Assembly (NCBI GenBank): GCA_019677205.1
Contig: JAAMXY010004148.1
Span: forward strand, 1 to 23,551
DNA length: 23,551 nucleotides
Direction: 5' to 3'
From: Pinguiococcus pyrenoidosus
Taxonomy: Eukaryota; Sar; Pinguiophyceae; Pinguiochrysidales; Pinguiochrysidaceae
Shown here: positions 1 to 17,303 of the stretch, piece by piece
Position numbering within the stretch: the first letter of the stretch is position 1
How the letters are laid out: every line of letters starts with the position of its first letter
The notes under the pieces: generated by a model
Seen by the model: the letters and a program-made list of their open reading frames with translations, nothing else
Databases searched by the model: none
What the model was told of the DNA's origin: nothing
Position numbers and translations under genes: made by a program

Positions 1-220
1 AAAAGACAGATGGAGGCGGTGTCCATCTGTCCCACGCGCCGCGGGAAATCCCTCCGTCACTGCATTGCAGACCTTGGACTGTTCCCCCTCAGCAGCACTG
101 TTGTGACGAGCCCCACGAAGCCTCCGCCAACTTCCCGCCAACACCCCAGACCCTCCCGCCTCAGCCAAGCCAGAAGCCAAGCTGAAGCGCACCTCACCTC
201 AGCTTTCGCGTCGGAGGTGG

Positions 221-320
221 GGATCTTGTCGGATCTTTTGGGATCTTTTGGGATCTTTTGGGATCCTTTGGGATCTTTCGGATCTTTTGGGGTCTTTGGA
301 GATCTCTTTGAGATCTTTTT
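221..320. repeat. 10-bp tandem array, unit GGATCTTTTG
   Basis: About ten head-to-tail copies of a 10-bp unit. The copies at 231, 241 and 251 are identical; flanking copies differ by one or two bases or by a 1-bp length change (for example GGATCCTTTG at 261, GGATCTTTCG at 271), and the last copies decay into GATC/TCTTTG pieces. It runs directly into the next array at about 320. Confidence 0.9.
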
Positions 321-373
321 CACCTCTCTTTCACCTCTCTTTCACCTCTCTTTCACCTCGATTTCACCTCGAT
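319..373. repeat. 11-bp tandem array, unit TTCACCTCTCT
   Basis: Five copies of an 11-bp pyrimidine-rich unit. The first three end in CTCT and the last two in CGAT, so a variant copy has itself been duplicated. It abuts the upstream GGATCTTTTG array and the downstream ACCGAGCCCC array without spacer. Confidence 0.9.
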
Positions 374-470
374 ACCGAGCCCCACCGAGCCTCACCGAGC
401 CCCACCGAGCCACACCGAGCCACACCGAGCTTTACAGAGCTTTCCGGGGCTCTACAGAGCTTAGCGGAGG
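374..470. repeat. 10-bp tandem array, unit ACCGAGCCCC
   Basis: Six clear copies of a 10-bp unit (ACCGAGCC followed by CC, TC or AC), then three or four diverged copies of the form ACAGAGCTTT/CCGGGGCTCT. Divergence increases toward the gene at 505. It is the third of three abutting arrays in this leader. Confidence 0.85.
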
Positions 471-504
471 TCAACCACAGGAGGGCACTTCAGAAGCAGT
501 TTCA

Positions 505-1737
505 ATGCCCTCCAGAACCCCCTTGACGCTGCTGTGGCACCTGGCATGCTGCGTCGTGTGGCGTTCTGGTGGCGCACAGGGGCTTCGGAGGCTGTCTATG
601 AGCCGGAACTTGGGCTCGGAGAGTCCCCAGTGGCGGCCCTCCGCCCATCTCCGGCAGCTGCTGGCCTCTCCCACGCCGGCCATCTTGAGCATGCCCTGCG
701 CTTACGATGCGCTGAGCGCCAAGCTGGTGGCTCGCGCCGGCTTCCCGCTGACCTTCATGACGGGCTTCGGCGTGAGCGCCGTACGCGGCTTCCCGGACTC
801 CGGCCTAGTGTCCTACGGAGAGATGGACGCCAGCGCGCGGGAGATCTGCAACGCTCTGAGACCATACAAACTGCCCTGCATCGGCGACGGAGACACCGGC
901 TACGGCAACGAGCTTAACGTCAAGCGCACCGTGAAGGGCTACGCGGCAGCTGGCATGGCCGGCATCATGATCGAGGACCAGGTGGCGCCCAAGAGGTGTG
1001 GCCACACCAAGGGCAAGAGCGTGGTGGCCACGGAGCTGGCACTGGGCCGCGTGCAGGCGGCCTGCGATGCGCGAGACGAACTGGCGAGCCAGGGACACAA
1101 CGACATCCTCATCCTCGCGAGGACGGATGCACGCGAGAGCCTCGGCCTCGACGAGGCCATCTCGCGCTGCCAAGCCTTCCGGGAGATCGGCGCCGACATT
1201 ACCTTCCTGGAGGCGCCGCAGAGCGTGCAAGAGATGCGGCAGTACTGCGAACAGGTCACAGGGCCCAAGCTGGCGAACATGCTGGAGGAAGGCAAGACGC
1301 CGATCCTGCCACCGGCGGAGCTTGCAGAGATAGGTGAAGAAGCATGCCGGGAGGGCCCTCCAGGAAACAACCGGATTGCCTTCATTCTGAAGCATCTCTG
1401 CTCTCCTGCAGGCTACAAGATTGCTGCCTACCCGTTGACCCTGCTGTCAGCGTCCATGAGAGCGATGGAGAACGCCTTGGAGCTCCTCAAGCAGACCTAC
1501 GACGATCCTGCCAGTGAAGCGCCTACCGTGGATGAGCTCGGTCTGCTCAGCTTCAAGCAAGTCCAGGTAAGACGAACGCCTTGCACCCGCGTTCAGAGCC
1601 TTTGCGCACGTACACTTGCTTGAGCGAGATCCCTGACCACCGTCACGCAGGACATCGTCGGCTTCAACGACTACTGGATCGAGGAGGAGCGCTACAAGGG
1701 CACCGAGGCGTCCCGAGCCCAGGAGACTTGGCGGTGA
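505..1737 (+). CDS. isocitrate lyase / PEP mutase superfamily enzyme
   Basis: Exons 505-1333, 1412-1566 and 1651-1737 give 356 aa; both introns (78 and 84 nt) are GT-AG and the phases fit. Members of this TIM-barrel family make or break C-C or P-C bonds of 2-hydroxy/oxo acids (PEP mutase, 2,3-dimethylmalate lyase, methylisocitrate lyase, plant carboxyphosphonoenolpyruvate mutase-like proteins). The sequence shows the substrate-side motif MPCAYDALSAKL, the Mg-binding GDGDTGYGN (about residues 127-135), the catalytic-loop KRCGH (163-167), ARTDAR, and a C-terminal segment YWIEEERYK seen as a separate last exon. The ATG at 505 precedes a hydrophobic segment (TLLWHLACCVVW) that could be a signal or organelle-targeting leader; an in-frame ATG at 598 would give a shorter, basic, mitochondrial-type leader. 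The exact substrate cannot be told. The first intron is a multiple of three without stops. Confidence 0.87.
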
Positions 1738-1757
1738 GCGGGCATCATAGATACCCG

Positions 1758-10430
<8,673 letters not shown>

Positions 10431-10753
10431 ATCTAGCGCCAGGGCCTGGGTCAGCCAGACGGCCATTTTGAGATGCGCTGGGATCGGATCACGCAGGCTG
10501 ACAGACACCGCTCAGTCGGACTATCTTTTACATATCTGGCTACGGCATCTTCTTCTTGGATACCCCCTATGTACCCTTGCTCAATCCTTCCACTTCATCA
10601 TCTTGCCAACGCCGATGGCGGCGTCCGCTGTACACAGCAACATGGGCGATGATCAGCACCGAAGTTCTGAGCGAGCCGCACGCAACGGCACACCTTTGGA
10701 GTCACCATCGTCCCCATCCCCGTCGGTGCTCTTGGCACTACAGGTGTCTTGCC

Positions 10754-10801
10754 TCACAGCCATTTTGTCTCACAGCCATTCTATGTCACAGCCATTCTTC
10801 C
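10754..10801. repeat. 16-bp direct repeat, three copies (TCACAGCCATTYTRTS type)
   Basis: Three head-to-tail 16-bp copies begin at 10754, 10770 and 10786, all sharing TCACAGCCATT. They lie about 260-305 bp upstream of the NLE start codon and run straight into a different repeat. Confidence 0.85.
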
Positions 10802-10860
10802 CTGACCACTTCTCACCTGATCACTTCTTATTACCTGACCACTTCTTACCTGACCAAGCC
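10801..10860. repeat. 15-18-bp direct repeat, unit CCTGACCACTTCTTA
   Basis: Copies begin at 10801, 10816 and 10834, with a truncated fourth (CCTGACCAAGCC) at 10849. The second copy has one substitution (GATC for GACC) and a 3-bp extension. It abuts the TCACAGCCATT array. Confidence 0.85.
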
Positions 10861-11059
10861 AAGACTTTCTCCGTTCTCGTTTAGGCTTCGGTTCTCGTCG
10901 CGCTTCCTCAAGGATCTCTCTCGCACACCATTTCGATCGTTTCCCGTAATCTGTCACGGCTTCCTCCGCCTGTTCCTGCCTTCGCAGCCAAACCAAACGC
11001 CACATCCTTGTACTGCGATTCCGGAGCCGCAGGCCCCCTCGTGCGCGCACTTGAGCCGC

Positions 11060-13020
11060 ATGGCGCAGGACGGGCGCGAGGCCAAGCGCCTACGCGTCGC
11101 GGCGGCGGTGCAGGAGGCCGAGGCAGTCGATTCCGCGAGTTCGGCGATTTCCGAGAACAAATCAGCAGAGCCCGACGTGCTGGCCGAAGGCCTGGACGAG
11201 CTGCCAAAGGCCAATTCTTGCATTGTGCAGCTACAGGCCATGGACGGGGAGGCGCTGGGGCCAAACATCGACCTCCCACTCGATGCAAGTCCCGAGCAGC
11301 TCACTTTGCTGGTCAATCAGCTGCTGCAGAACGACGCTCCGAGGCCCTTTGCGTTTTTCTTGGGCGAGACTGAGCTGCGCGAGACGCTCGCAGATGCCCT
11401 CCAAGCTACAGGGGCCACCACGGAGAATGTGGTGACCATCTCGTATCAGCCGCAGGCCGTGTTTCAGGTGGGTCGCGTGGACATGCTTGGGTTGAGGCAC
11501 TTGCGGAGCTGATGTCGAAGTGATTTTTTCCCCTTTCTTTGGCTTGGATCTCTCCTCTATGATCAGGTGCGGCCCGTGACACGCTGCACGGATACCTTGG
11601 AAGGCCACACGGATGCCGTGCTGCACGTCCAGTTCTCTCCTGACTCGGCGAGTCTGGCTTCCTGTGGCGGCGACAAGGTAGGATTGGGCGGCCACGAGAG
11701 GGAGCATCCGCGTCCAGCTTCATGAGCATGCATGCCTCACAAACACAGATGGTACGATTCTGGGACACGCGGACGTGCATGCCGCGGCGGAGCTGTAGCG
11801 GCCATCGCCATCACGTCCTGTGCTTAGCCTGGGCGCCCGACAGTCAGCGGCTGGTCAGTGGAGACCGCAGCGGCGAGCTGCGGCTCTGGGATCCGTCTAC
11901 GGGGCAGCCTGCTGGGTCACCGATGAAGAAGCACCGGGAGTGGATTACGTGCGTGGCGTGGGAGCCGATGCACGCCACGGAGAACGGCGAATGCGTGAGG
12001 TTTGCCTCGGCGTCCAAGGACAAGCTGGTGCGGATATGGAACTCGCGCCTGTGCAGCTGCGTAGCGACACTTGCGGGGCATACGGCCAGCGTGGAGAGTG
12101 TGCAGTGGGGTGGCGAAGGCCTCCTCTACACGGCCAGTCGGGATCGGACCATCAAGGTGTGGGCGATGAATGACGCAAGCCACGTGGGCAAACTCGTGCG
12201 AACGTTGAGCGGCCACAGTCATCGCGTCAACGCTCTCGCCCTAAACACCCACGCGGTCCTCCGAACCGGCCCTTACGACCACAAAAGGAGGTAGGACGAG
12301 GATGCTACGGCGCTGATGCTAGCGTTTGTTGTAGCGTGAGCGTCAGCGTAAGCGTTGGCGACTGCGTTGGACTTGCATACTGATGCTTCACGATGGCTTC
12401 CAAGGCGCTATGCGGATTTGGCAGACGCACGAGCAGCGGCCCTGGAGAGATACGAAGAGTTCAAGAGCAGCCTTGGCTACGGGGAAGGCGCCGGGTGCGA
12501 ACGCTTGGTCAGCTGCTCGGACGACTTCACGCTGTTCCTGTGGACTCCCTCCGAGCGCAAGCAGCCGCTGCAACGCATGGTGAGGGAGCTGCTTGATCAC
12601 GTTGGCGTTGTGCTTCAGCTTCAAACCTCCGATGGAGACGCTCATCCTCATGCTTTCCACCAGACGGGTCATCAGGGAGCTGTCACTGGCATCGCTTTCA
12701 GTGCCAATGGGAGATACATCGCGTCCGGTGGCTTCGACAAGAAGGTCAAGCTGTGGAGCGCGAAGACGGGTGATTTCATCGCGACCTTGACGGGGCACGT
12801 GTCGGCGGTGTATCAGATCGTGTGGTCGGCCGATTCGCGGCTGATTGTGTCGGCCTCGAAGGATAGCACCATGAAGCTGTGGGAAACCAGGAGTACGAAG
12901 AAAGCGCGTGGCACCCTTCCAGGCCACGCGGACGAGGTCTATGCCGTGGATTGGAGCCCCGACGGAGTGCTCGTCGCATCCGGCAGCAAAGACCGAACGA
13001 TCAAGATCTGGAGGAACTAG
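11060..13020 (+). CDS. NLE1: Notchless homolog (NLE/Rsa4), WD40 60S ribosome assembly factor
   Basis: Exons 11060-11467, 11567-11677, 11749-12290, 12405-12579 and 12664-13020 give 530 aa. The introns are 99, 71, 114 and 84 nt; phases fit. The N-terminal NLE ubiquitin-like domain (about 50-135: ALGPNIDLPLD, LVNQLLQND, YQPQAVFQ) is followed by VRPVTRCTDTLEGHTDAV and a WD40 propeller with family signatures: MVRFWDTRTC, LLYTASRDRTIKVW, NALALNT.AVLRTGP, CERLVSCSDDFTLFLWTP, YQIVWSADSRLIVSASKDST, GHADEVYAVDWSPDG. In other eukaryotes NLE/Rsa4 binds the AAA+ ATPase Rea1/Midasin in the nucleus to drive pre-60S maturation. The protein is about 45 aa longer than human NLE1, mostly at the N-terminus. The third intron has a poor acceptor (CCAAG at 12400-12404); the fourth is a stopless multiple of three. 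Confidence 0.95.
12321..12355. repeat. AGCGT-rich tract in NLE intron 3
   Basis: Five AGCGT copies at 12321, 12333, 12339, 12345 and 12351 give a 6-bp period over the last four. It fills the part of the intron where a pyrimidine tract would be expected, before the weak acceptor at 12404. Confidence 0.7.
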
Positions 13021-13402
13021 ATCTGCGAAAGCGAGGAGGAGCTTTTGCTCTGGACATGCAGACAAGCTGGTCCAGCTGTAAATGGCTGCCTGGTCTGCGT
13101 GGAATGGACGAAGGCGATTCGCACGTGATCTTTCTAGTGAGGCCGCGCCCCAATGTCCGTGCTGCTCGGCGGTGGCGCGAGACACGACACGGAGCCGAGG
13201 TACCAGGGGGGGGCGCGCGCGAGCGTGCGCGTGTGAGAGAGAGCGAGCGATACGGCGCGAGAAGCTCACCTACGCTGCCCTCCAGCGCTGTTGCTACTGG
13301 CTGCTGTGTCCCGCGACGATGAGGTGCCGGCGGCGCCTGCTGGTCGCCGTTCAATCCCTAGTCCGAAGCAACTTGACTGCAAACGAGGAAGGGATGAACA
13401 AA
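13021..13402. other. convergent 3' region between NLE and the thioredoxin-fold gene
   Basis: This 382-bp stretch separates two facing stop codons and should hold both 3' UTRs. It contains a G8 run followed by an alternating purine-pyrimidine and GA-rich tract at 13206-13250. No gene, inverted repeat or AATAAA signal was recognised. Confidence 0.5.
13206..13250. repeat. G8 run plus CG/GT/GA low-complexity tract
   Basis: Eight G residues lead into alternating CGCGCGCG, GCGTGCGCGTGTG and then GAGAGAGAGCGAGCGA. Alternating CG/GT runs can adopt Z-DNA; whether this one does is not shown by sequence alone. Confidence 0.75.
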
Positions 13403-14423
13403 TTACGCTTTTATCAGGCCCTCTGATACAAGAAGCTCTTGGTACTGTGTCAAGAACTCGGGGAGCACGCACAAATTCACTGAGGCGCATCCCTGTTCCT
13501 GCAACGGGCATCCCTCGAGCGGTCGGCACTCTTCGGAGCTGAATCCCGCCGCGTAGCACTGCTCCACGATGCTGCAGTACGGTTCCTCTGCTGCATCGAC
13601 GCCCTTGCAGTACTCCAGCGCAACATCGGCGATGCAGGTCTGCAACGCCAGCTCGTATTCGGGAGTGACGTAGTCCAAGGCGACGAAGGCATCTACCTGC
13701 GGCGACGAGAACATGGCTGCTTCCAGATCGTCTTGTGCGCTCACTTTTGGCTCCACGAAGGCGCTCTGCGCGCGGCGCGCCTTCGCCCTCCCACGGCGAC
13801 CCCAAGGCAGCAGCATTCTCGAGACGCTTCGCACGTTATGGACGACGCGGCGCCACCACGACAGCGACTCCATCATCCCAATCCAGTCGCGGATGGCCTC
13901 CCCATACAAGTCCCCCTTGTAGTGCAGCGCATATTCATCCTGGCCGCCCTTTCGGCCGAAGCCCTCGCTCGCGAAGTACACGACGCTGGGGTAGCGATCG
14001 ATGCCGGCCTTGGTGCACAGACGCTCGTGCTCCAGGCTCTCCTCACAGTTGAACTTGGCCATGGGCGTGCTGTCGTGCCCCTTGCTGCGCACCTCCGCGA
14101 TGGCCGACCAGATGCTATCGAACTGGCGGCAGTTCACGCACCAGGGGGCAAAAAAGTACACAACGGCGTCCTCCGACTGGCCTTGTAGACTCTCGCTCAA
14201 CTACAGTCGGGAAGCGCCGCGTTAGACTGGCGTCCCAGCTGCGTCGGACCCTCTCCACCTCGTGGCAATATGACCCACACACACATTCACATACCCTCTC
14301 TGCAGAAGCCACGTCCACGAAGTCCTGCTTCTTCACACTGGAGCGCGCGCCCGTGCCGCTCGCCAGGCAAAGTCCGCACAGCAGTACGAAGAGACTCTTT
14401 CGGCGGTGTCCGAGTGGCGTCAT
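13403..14423 (-). CDS. secretory thioredoxin-fold (PDI-like) protein with Cys-rich tail
   Basis: Exons 14423-14295 and 14200-13403 give 308 aa; the 94-nt intron is GT-AG and in phase 0. The N-terminus from the ATG at 14423 is a good signal peptide (basic HRRK, hydrophobic SLFVLLCGLCLA, then SGTGA). The thioredoxin domain follows: VVYFFAPWCVNCRQF with active-site Cys64 and Cys67, and a cis-Pro segment RYPSVVYF. A basic stretch (about 165-185) precedes a C-terminal region with eight Cys between 232 and 287 that I do not recognise. The even Cys number and signal peptide suggest a disulfide-bonded lumenal domain in ER or cell exterior. There is no C-terminal KDEL-type signal (ends GLIKA) and no clear membrane segment after the leader. 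Likely activity: thiol-disulfide exchange. The redox partner is unknown. The frame is open further upstream but without a better start. Confidence 0.85.
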
Positions 14424-14942
14424 GACTGCCGAGCTGCCCACTTCTTCAACAAGGCTCTTGGAGGTAAGAGAGAGATGGGGGGCCGCGGCGAGAAAGATCG
14501 GTGGGGTGGCTGGTGGCGTAGTGCCTCTCTTTGCAAAGCGAGAAGTGCGCTCTTCCGCTTCCACGCAGCTCATCAGCCTTTGCTTGAACATCATCCCGCG
14601 ACACGGACAGATGCGAAAGGAGAGATGAGATCGAGATCGGAGACTTGGATAGGATAAACTATGAGCGCAAGTATTCTGTATTGTGAACGCAACGCAGATA
14701 TCAGTAGCTTCACCCATGTGGCGCTTGAATACTGAAGGAACTCCAAAAAGACGAAAAAAAATTGAGTTCGCAGGTCTGGGGAGAAAGTAAAGCGACAAAG
14801 TAAAACTCATCTTCTGTGAAAGAATTCCTTCCGAGCAGTTCAGAGGCATTCAAACCGAGAGTGGCGCCATTTCGCACGTTTCTCCTCCCAAACTGCAAAT
14901 TGTCGGACTTCTCTTCCCCAGGTTTTTGGCTCTCTGCCGAAG
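14424..14942. promoter_or_regulatory. divergent promoter region, thioredoxin-fold gene and IQ gene
   Basis: This 519-bp stretch lies between two outward-facing start codons. It is more AT-rich around 14640-14770 than its surroundings. A pyrimidine tract ending in CCCCAG at 14921 looks like a splice acceptor 21 bp before the IQ gene's ATG, so a 5'-UTR intron or an upstream coding exon is possible. No repeats were recognised. Confidence 0.5.
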
Positions 14943-16904
14943 ATGGCATTGCCAGCAGAGGTGTCGTCGGAAGCTCCCCTGCCAAGGCCGTTTCAACTGC
15001 TGCAGAATCCCAAACCCGTCTTCCGCAGATTTCGCCAGCCATCGGCTGCCCAACCCAATGCCGAAGCTGAACTTCAACTTGGAGCTGAACCTGCGGTCTA
15101 CGCAGACATGTCATTGTCTGTTGAGCAGCCGCGCCAGTATCCACCGGAGCCCTATGGTGAAACCAAGGAATCCTTCCAAGAGCCGACGCACCATGTAGAA
15201 GAAAGCATCGCGTGGGAAAACAAGGACTCCCTGACGCCTTTGGAGCAGATGGCCAGAGCCTGGAAAGGCCGACGAAGACTGCGGAGAAGCCGCGATGATC
15301 GGATGCCAAAGACCGATCGGGAGGCGGCCATGGACTGGTGGGCGGCCGTGGCGCTGAATGCTCGATCCGAGGAGGTTCGGCAGGAGAGAGAAGCTCGCAG
15401 GGGGTATGAGACGAAGCAACAGAGTCGGCGAAACAAGTCGCTAAGACTCCTGCGAGACCCACGTGGCAGCTATGCGGACGGGCTCTCTGGCGAGGCCCTG
15501 CGGCAAATACCTCTGCCAGCCTTCGCGAGGCCAAAGCACGCCCCAGCGAGACCAAAGCCTCACGAGATCGCTGAAGAGCTGAGCGACCAGAGCGAAGAGG
15601 ACATCAGCGTCCGACCCCGGCAGGACGGCGCACGCGATGCGAGAGCAGATCCTGCGAGAATCATTGCGGCAGCGCGAATCGAAGAGGCCCTCAGACTTCT
15701 CCGCATGTATGGGAACGTCCCGACGGGCGCCGCAGCAGCTGAAGCCGAAGCCGAAGCCGAAGCTGAAGCCGAAGCCGAAGCTGAAAATGAAGCCGAGCGG
15801 GGGCCTGGGGAAGCTGCTCAAGGTCCGGACCTGTTCGAAGATGACGACTTCCTCCGTTTCCAGCAGGACTACGTCGAGGATGCAGCCGCGCGGAAGATTC
15901 AGGCGGCTGCAAGGAGGCGATGCTCAGCGAAGCGCCAGCAGCTGCGGAGAGGCGAGAGAATCGCCGCGGAGGACAAAGCGGCTAGGGACATTCAGAGGAT
16001 CGCACGAGGCAGGAGAGGTCGCCACCAGATGGCGAGGCTTTGCAAAGACAGGAGAAGAGGAGCTCCGCACGAAGAGCCTTCCGAGGTAGTTCACGAGTCC
16101 TCGGGAGGCAACAGTGCATCGCAGGGACCGGGACGCTCGTCTGGTCTGCGACAGACACAACCCGTCCGCCGGCGACGACGACGTCGGGGAAGCGAGATTT
16201 CCGACGAGAACCCGTTCTGGAACCCTTTCGGGCAGGTCAAGAGCATGCCCAGCGCCATCCTTCTGGACTTGGAGAAGATGGAAGAGCAAGCAGGACAAGC
16301 TCAATTTCTCACGGACGGCGAGGGCGTGCATGAGGACGGTCCTACGTTTCGCATCGTGCTTGAAGGCGAACAGGATCTTCCTCCGGGATGTTTCGCCGAC
16401 TTTGGCTGGCAGCCGAAGGCGGAATCGCCACGTGGCGAAGTGGAAGAGCTGGACGAGATCCCAGAAGGCTCCTTTCGGCTGTCGCGGGATCGGACGTCCG
16501 ATCAAGGAGTGGATCAAGATGATGAGAGGCCGGGGAGGGAGGGTCGGAGGCCGGAAAGCGTCTTGATGGGCTCCAGGGATACGCCGAAGGAGCACTTTGA
16601 TAGGATGCTGAGCGTCGCGAGCAAGATTGAGACCGATTTTGACGCCTTCGAGGCGGACCTGGCCGCAGCGGCTTTTGCGGACGATGAAACTTACCGAAAT
16701 GTACGCCATGCCGCCAGCGAGCGGAAGCGGAAGTTCGCCGATCAGATGACTAGGATTCAGAAGAAATGGGCGACGCGAGAGCAGCAGTGGACAGCTGGGG
16801 AGACGGGGAAAGCAGATCGGCTGCAGTCGCATCTCGACGAAGAGTTGGAGCAAGCCCGAAGGATAATGGCGCGGATAGAGAACCTGCAAACAAAATTGAG
16901 ATAA
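14943..16904 (+). CDS. IQ-motif, coiled-coil protein of unknown function
   Basis: A single open frame of 653 aa starting at ATG 14943. Two IQ-type calmodulin-binding motifs are visible: RKIQAAARRRCSAKR (about 317-331) and RDIQRIARGRRGRHQ (about 346-360). Other segments: a charged N-terminal half with LEQMARAWKGRRRLRR, an (Ala-Glu)n run (about 266-285) coded by a GAAGCC hexamer repeat, an Arg8 run, an acidic middle with NPFWNPFGQVKSMPSAILLDLEKM, and a C-terminal helix likely to form a coiled coil (about 540-653). No signal peptide or membrane segment is seen. IQ plus coiled coil is common in centrosomal, axonemal and cytoskeletal proteins, so a calmodulin-linked scaffold role is inference. The acceptor-like CCCCAG at 14921 leaves open an additional 5' exon. 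Confidence 0.8.
   Translation: MALPAEVSSEAPLPRPFQLLQNPKPVFRRFRQPSAAQPNAEAELQLGAEPAVYADMSLSVEQPRQYPPEPYGETKESFQEPTHHVEESIAWENKDSLTPLEQMARAWKGRRRLRRSRDDRMPKTDREAAMDWWAAVALNARSEEVRQEREARRGYETKQQSRRNKSLRLLRDPRGSYADGLSGEALRQIPLPAFARPKHAPARPKPHEIAEELSDQSEEDISVRPRQDGARDARADPARIIAAARIEEALRLLRMYGNVPTGAAAAEAEAEAEAEAEAEAENEAERGPGEAAQGPDLFEDDDFLRFQQDYVEDAAARKIQAAARRRCSAKRQQLRRGERIAAEDKAARDIQRIARGRRGRHQMARLCKDRRRGAPHEEPSEVVHESSGGNSASQGPGRSSGLRQTQPVRRRRRRRGSEISDENPFWNPFGQVKSMPSAILLDLEKMEEQAGQAQFLTDGEGVHEDGPTFRIVLEGEQDLPPGCFADFGWQPKAESPRGEVEELDEIPEGSFRLSRDRTSDQGVDQDDERPGREGRRPESVLMGSRDTPKEHFDRMLSVASKIETDFDAFEADLAAAAFADDETYRNVRHAASERKRKFADQMTRIQKKWATREQQWTAGETGKADRLQSHLDEELEQARRIMARIENLQTKLR
15741..15795. 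repeat. GAAGCC/GAAGCT hexamer repeat coding (Ala-Glu)n
   Basis: About nine hexamer units lie in frame in the IQ gene. One ends in AAT, giving Asn in the otherwise alternating Ala-Glu run. The period is a multiple of three, so length changes keep the frame. Confidence 0.9.
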
Positions 16905-17303
16905 TTCAGATCTGCGAAAGCGCTTGGTTGGCCCGCTCCCCTCCGAGAAACTGAGCTTGGGCGTCTTCCCACCTCGGTTTGTCTCTTCTCTCGACGGACC
17001 GATGCAAGCTGGCGTCTGGTAACGCACGGCCAACCACGCCCAGCTTCCAACTGCTTTGACTCCACCTGAGACCATTCCTTCCTTCACACGAGCATTGACA
17101 CGTGTTCTTTCCGATCTATGCAAGTGGCCTCTCCGACGAAGAAAGTGCAAGGGGATATTCTACTCTACTAGAGCGCCCCTCCGTCGAAGTCGTTTTATCT
17201 CTTCTCTGCTCTTTTCTACTTAGCAGCAGATCGTCAATGTCGCAGACGTTTACACAGTAGGCAGATTGTGGCCGTGGGGGTCCATCTGCTGAGCAGGGTT
17301 TGG
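16905..17303. other. convergent 3' region between IQ gene and sugar transporter
   Basis: This 399-bp stretch lies between facing stop codons and must hold both 3' UTRs. It is moderately pyrimidine-rich on the plus strand (for example 17185-17220). I see no gene, repeat or clear polyadenylation signal. Confidence 0.45.

Larger units (their letters stand above)
1..504. promoter_or_regulatory. upstream region of the PEP mutase family gene, with tandem arrays
   Basis: This is the 5' flank of the lyase/PEP mutase gene. The first 220 bases show no recognised feature. From 221 to about 470 it is filled by three different short tandem arrays, listed separately. A reading frame in phase with the downstream gene stays open from an ATG at 10, but its translation is low-complexity and follows the DNA repeats, whose 10- and 11-bp periods do not preserve codons. 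I therefore read it as non-coding leader or promoter. No TATA-like element or other promoter motif was recognised. Confidence 0.5.
10431..11059. promoter_or_regulatory. intergenic region and NLE leader with two short repeat arrays
   Basis: This 629-bp stretch lies between two genes read in the same direction, so it holds the Rac 3' end and the NLE promoter and leader. The part from 10754 to 10848 is two abutting direct-repeat arrays, listed separately. The NLE reading frame remains open upstream of its ATG back to about 10556, crossing the repeats, but nothing in that translation resembles the NLE family. No other element was recognised. Confidence 0.5.

Noticed and set aside
10-504. Open frame upstream of the PEP mutase family gene as an N-terminal extension of about 165 residues
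   Set aside because: Its translation mirrors non-triplet DNA repeats, has no family match, and ATGs at 505 or 598 give sensible leaders.
10556-11059. In-frame extension of NLE upstream of ATG 11060
   Set aside because: The frame crosses tandem DNA repeats, has no NLE similarity and lacks a convincing start.
15441-15821. Minus-strand frame with Phe-Gly repeats (nucleoporin-like)
   Set aside because: It is the complement of the GAAGCC repeat in the IQ gene; FG pattern is an artefact.
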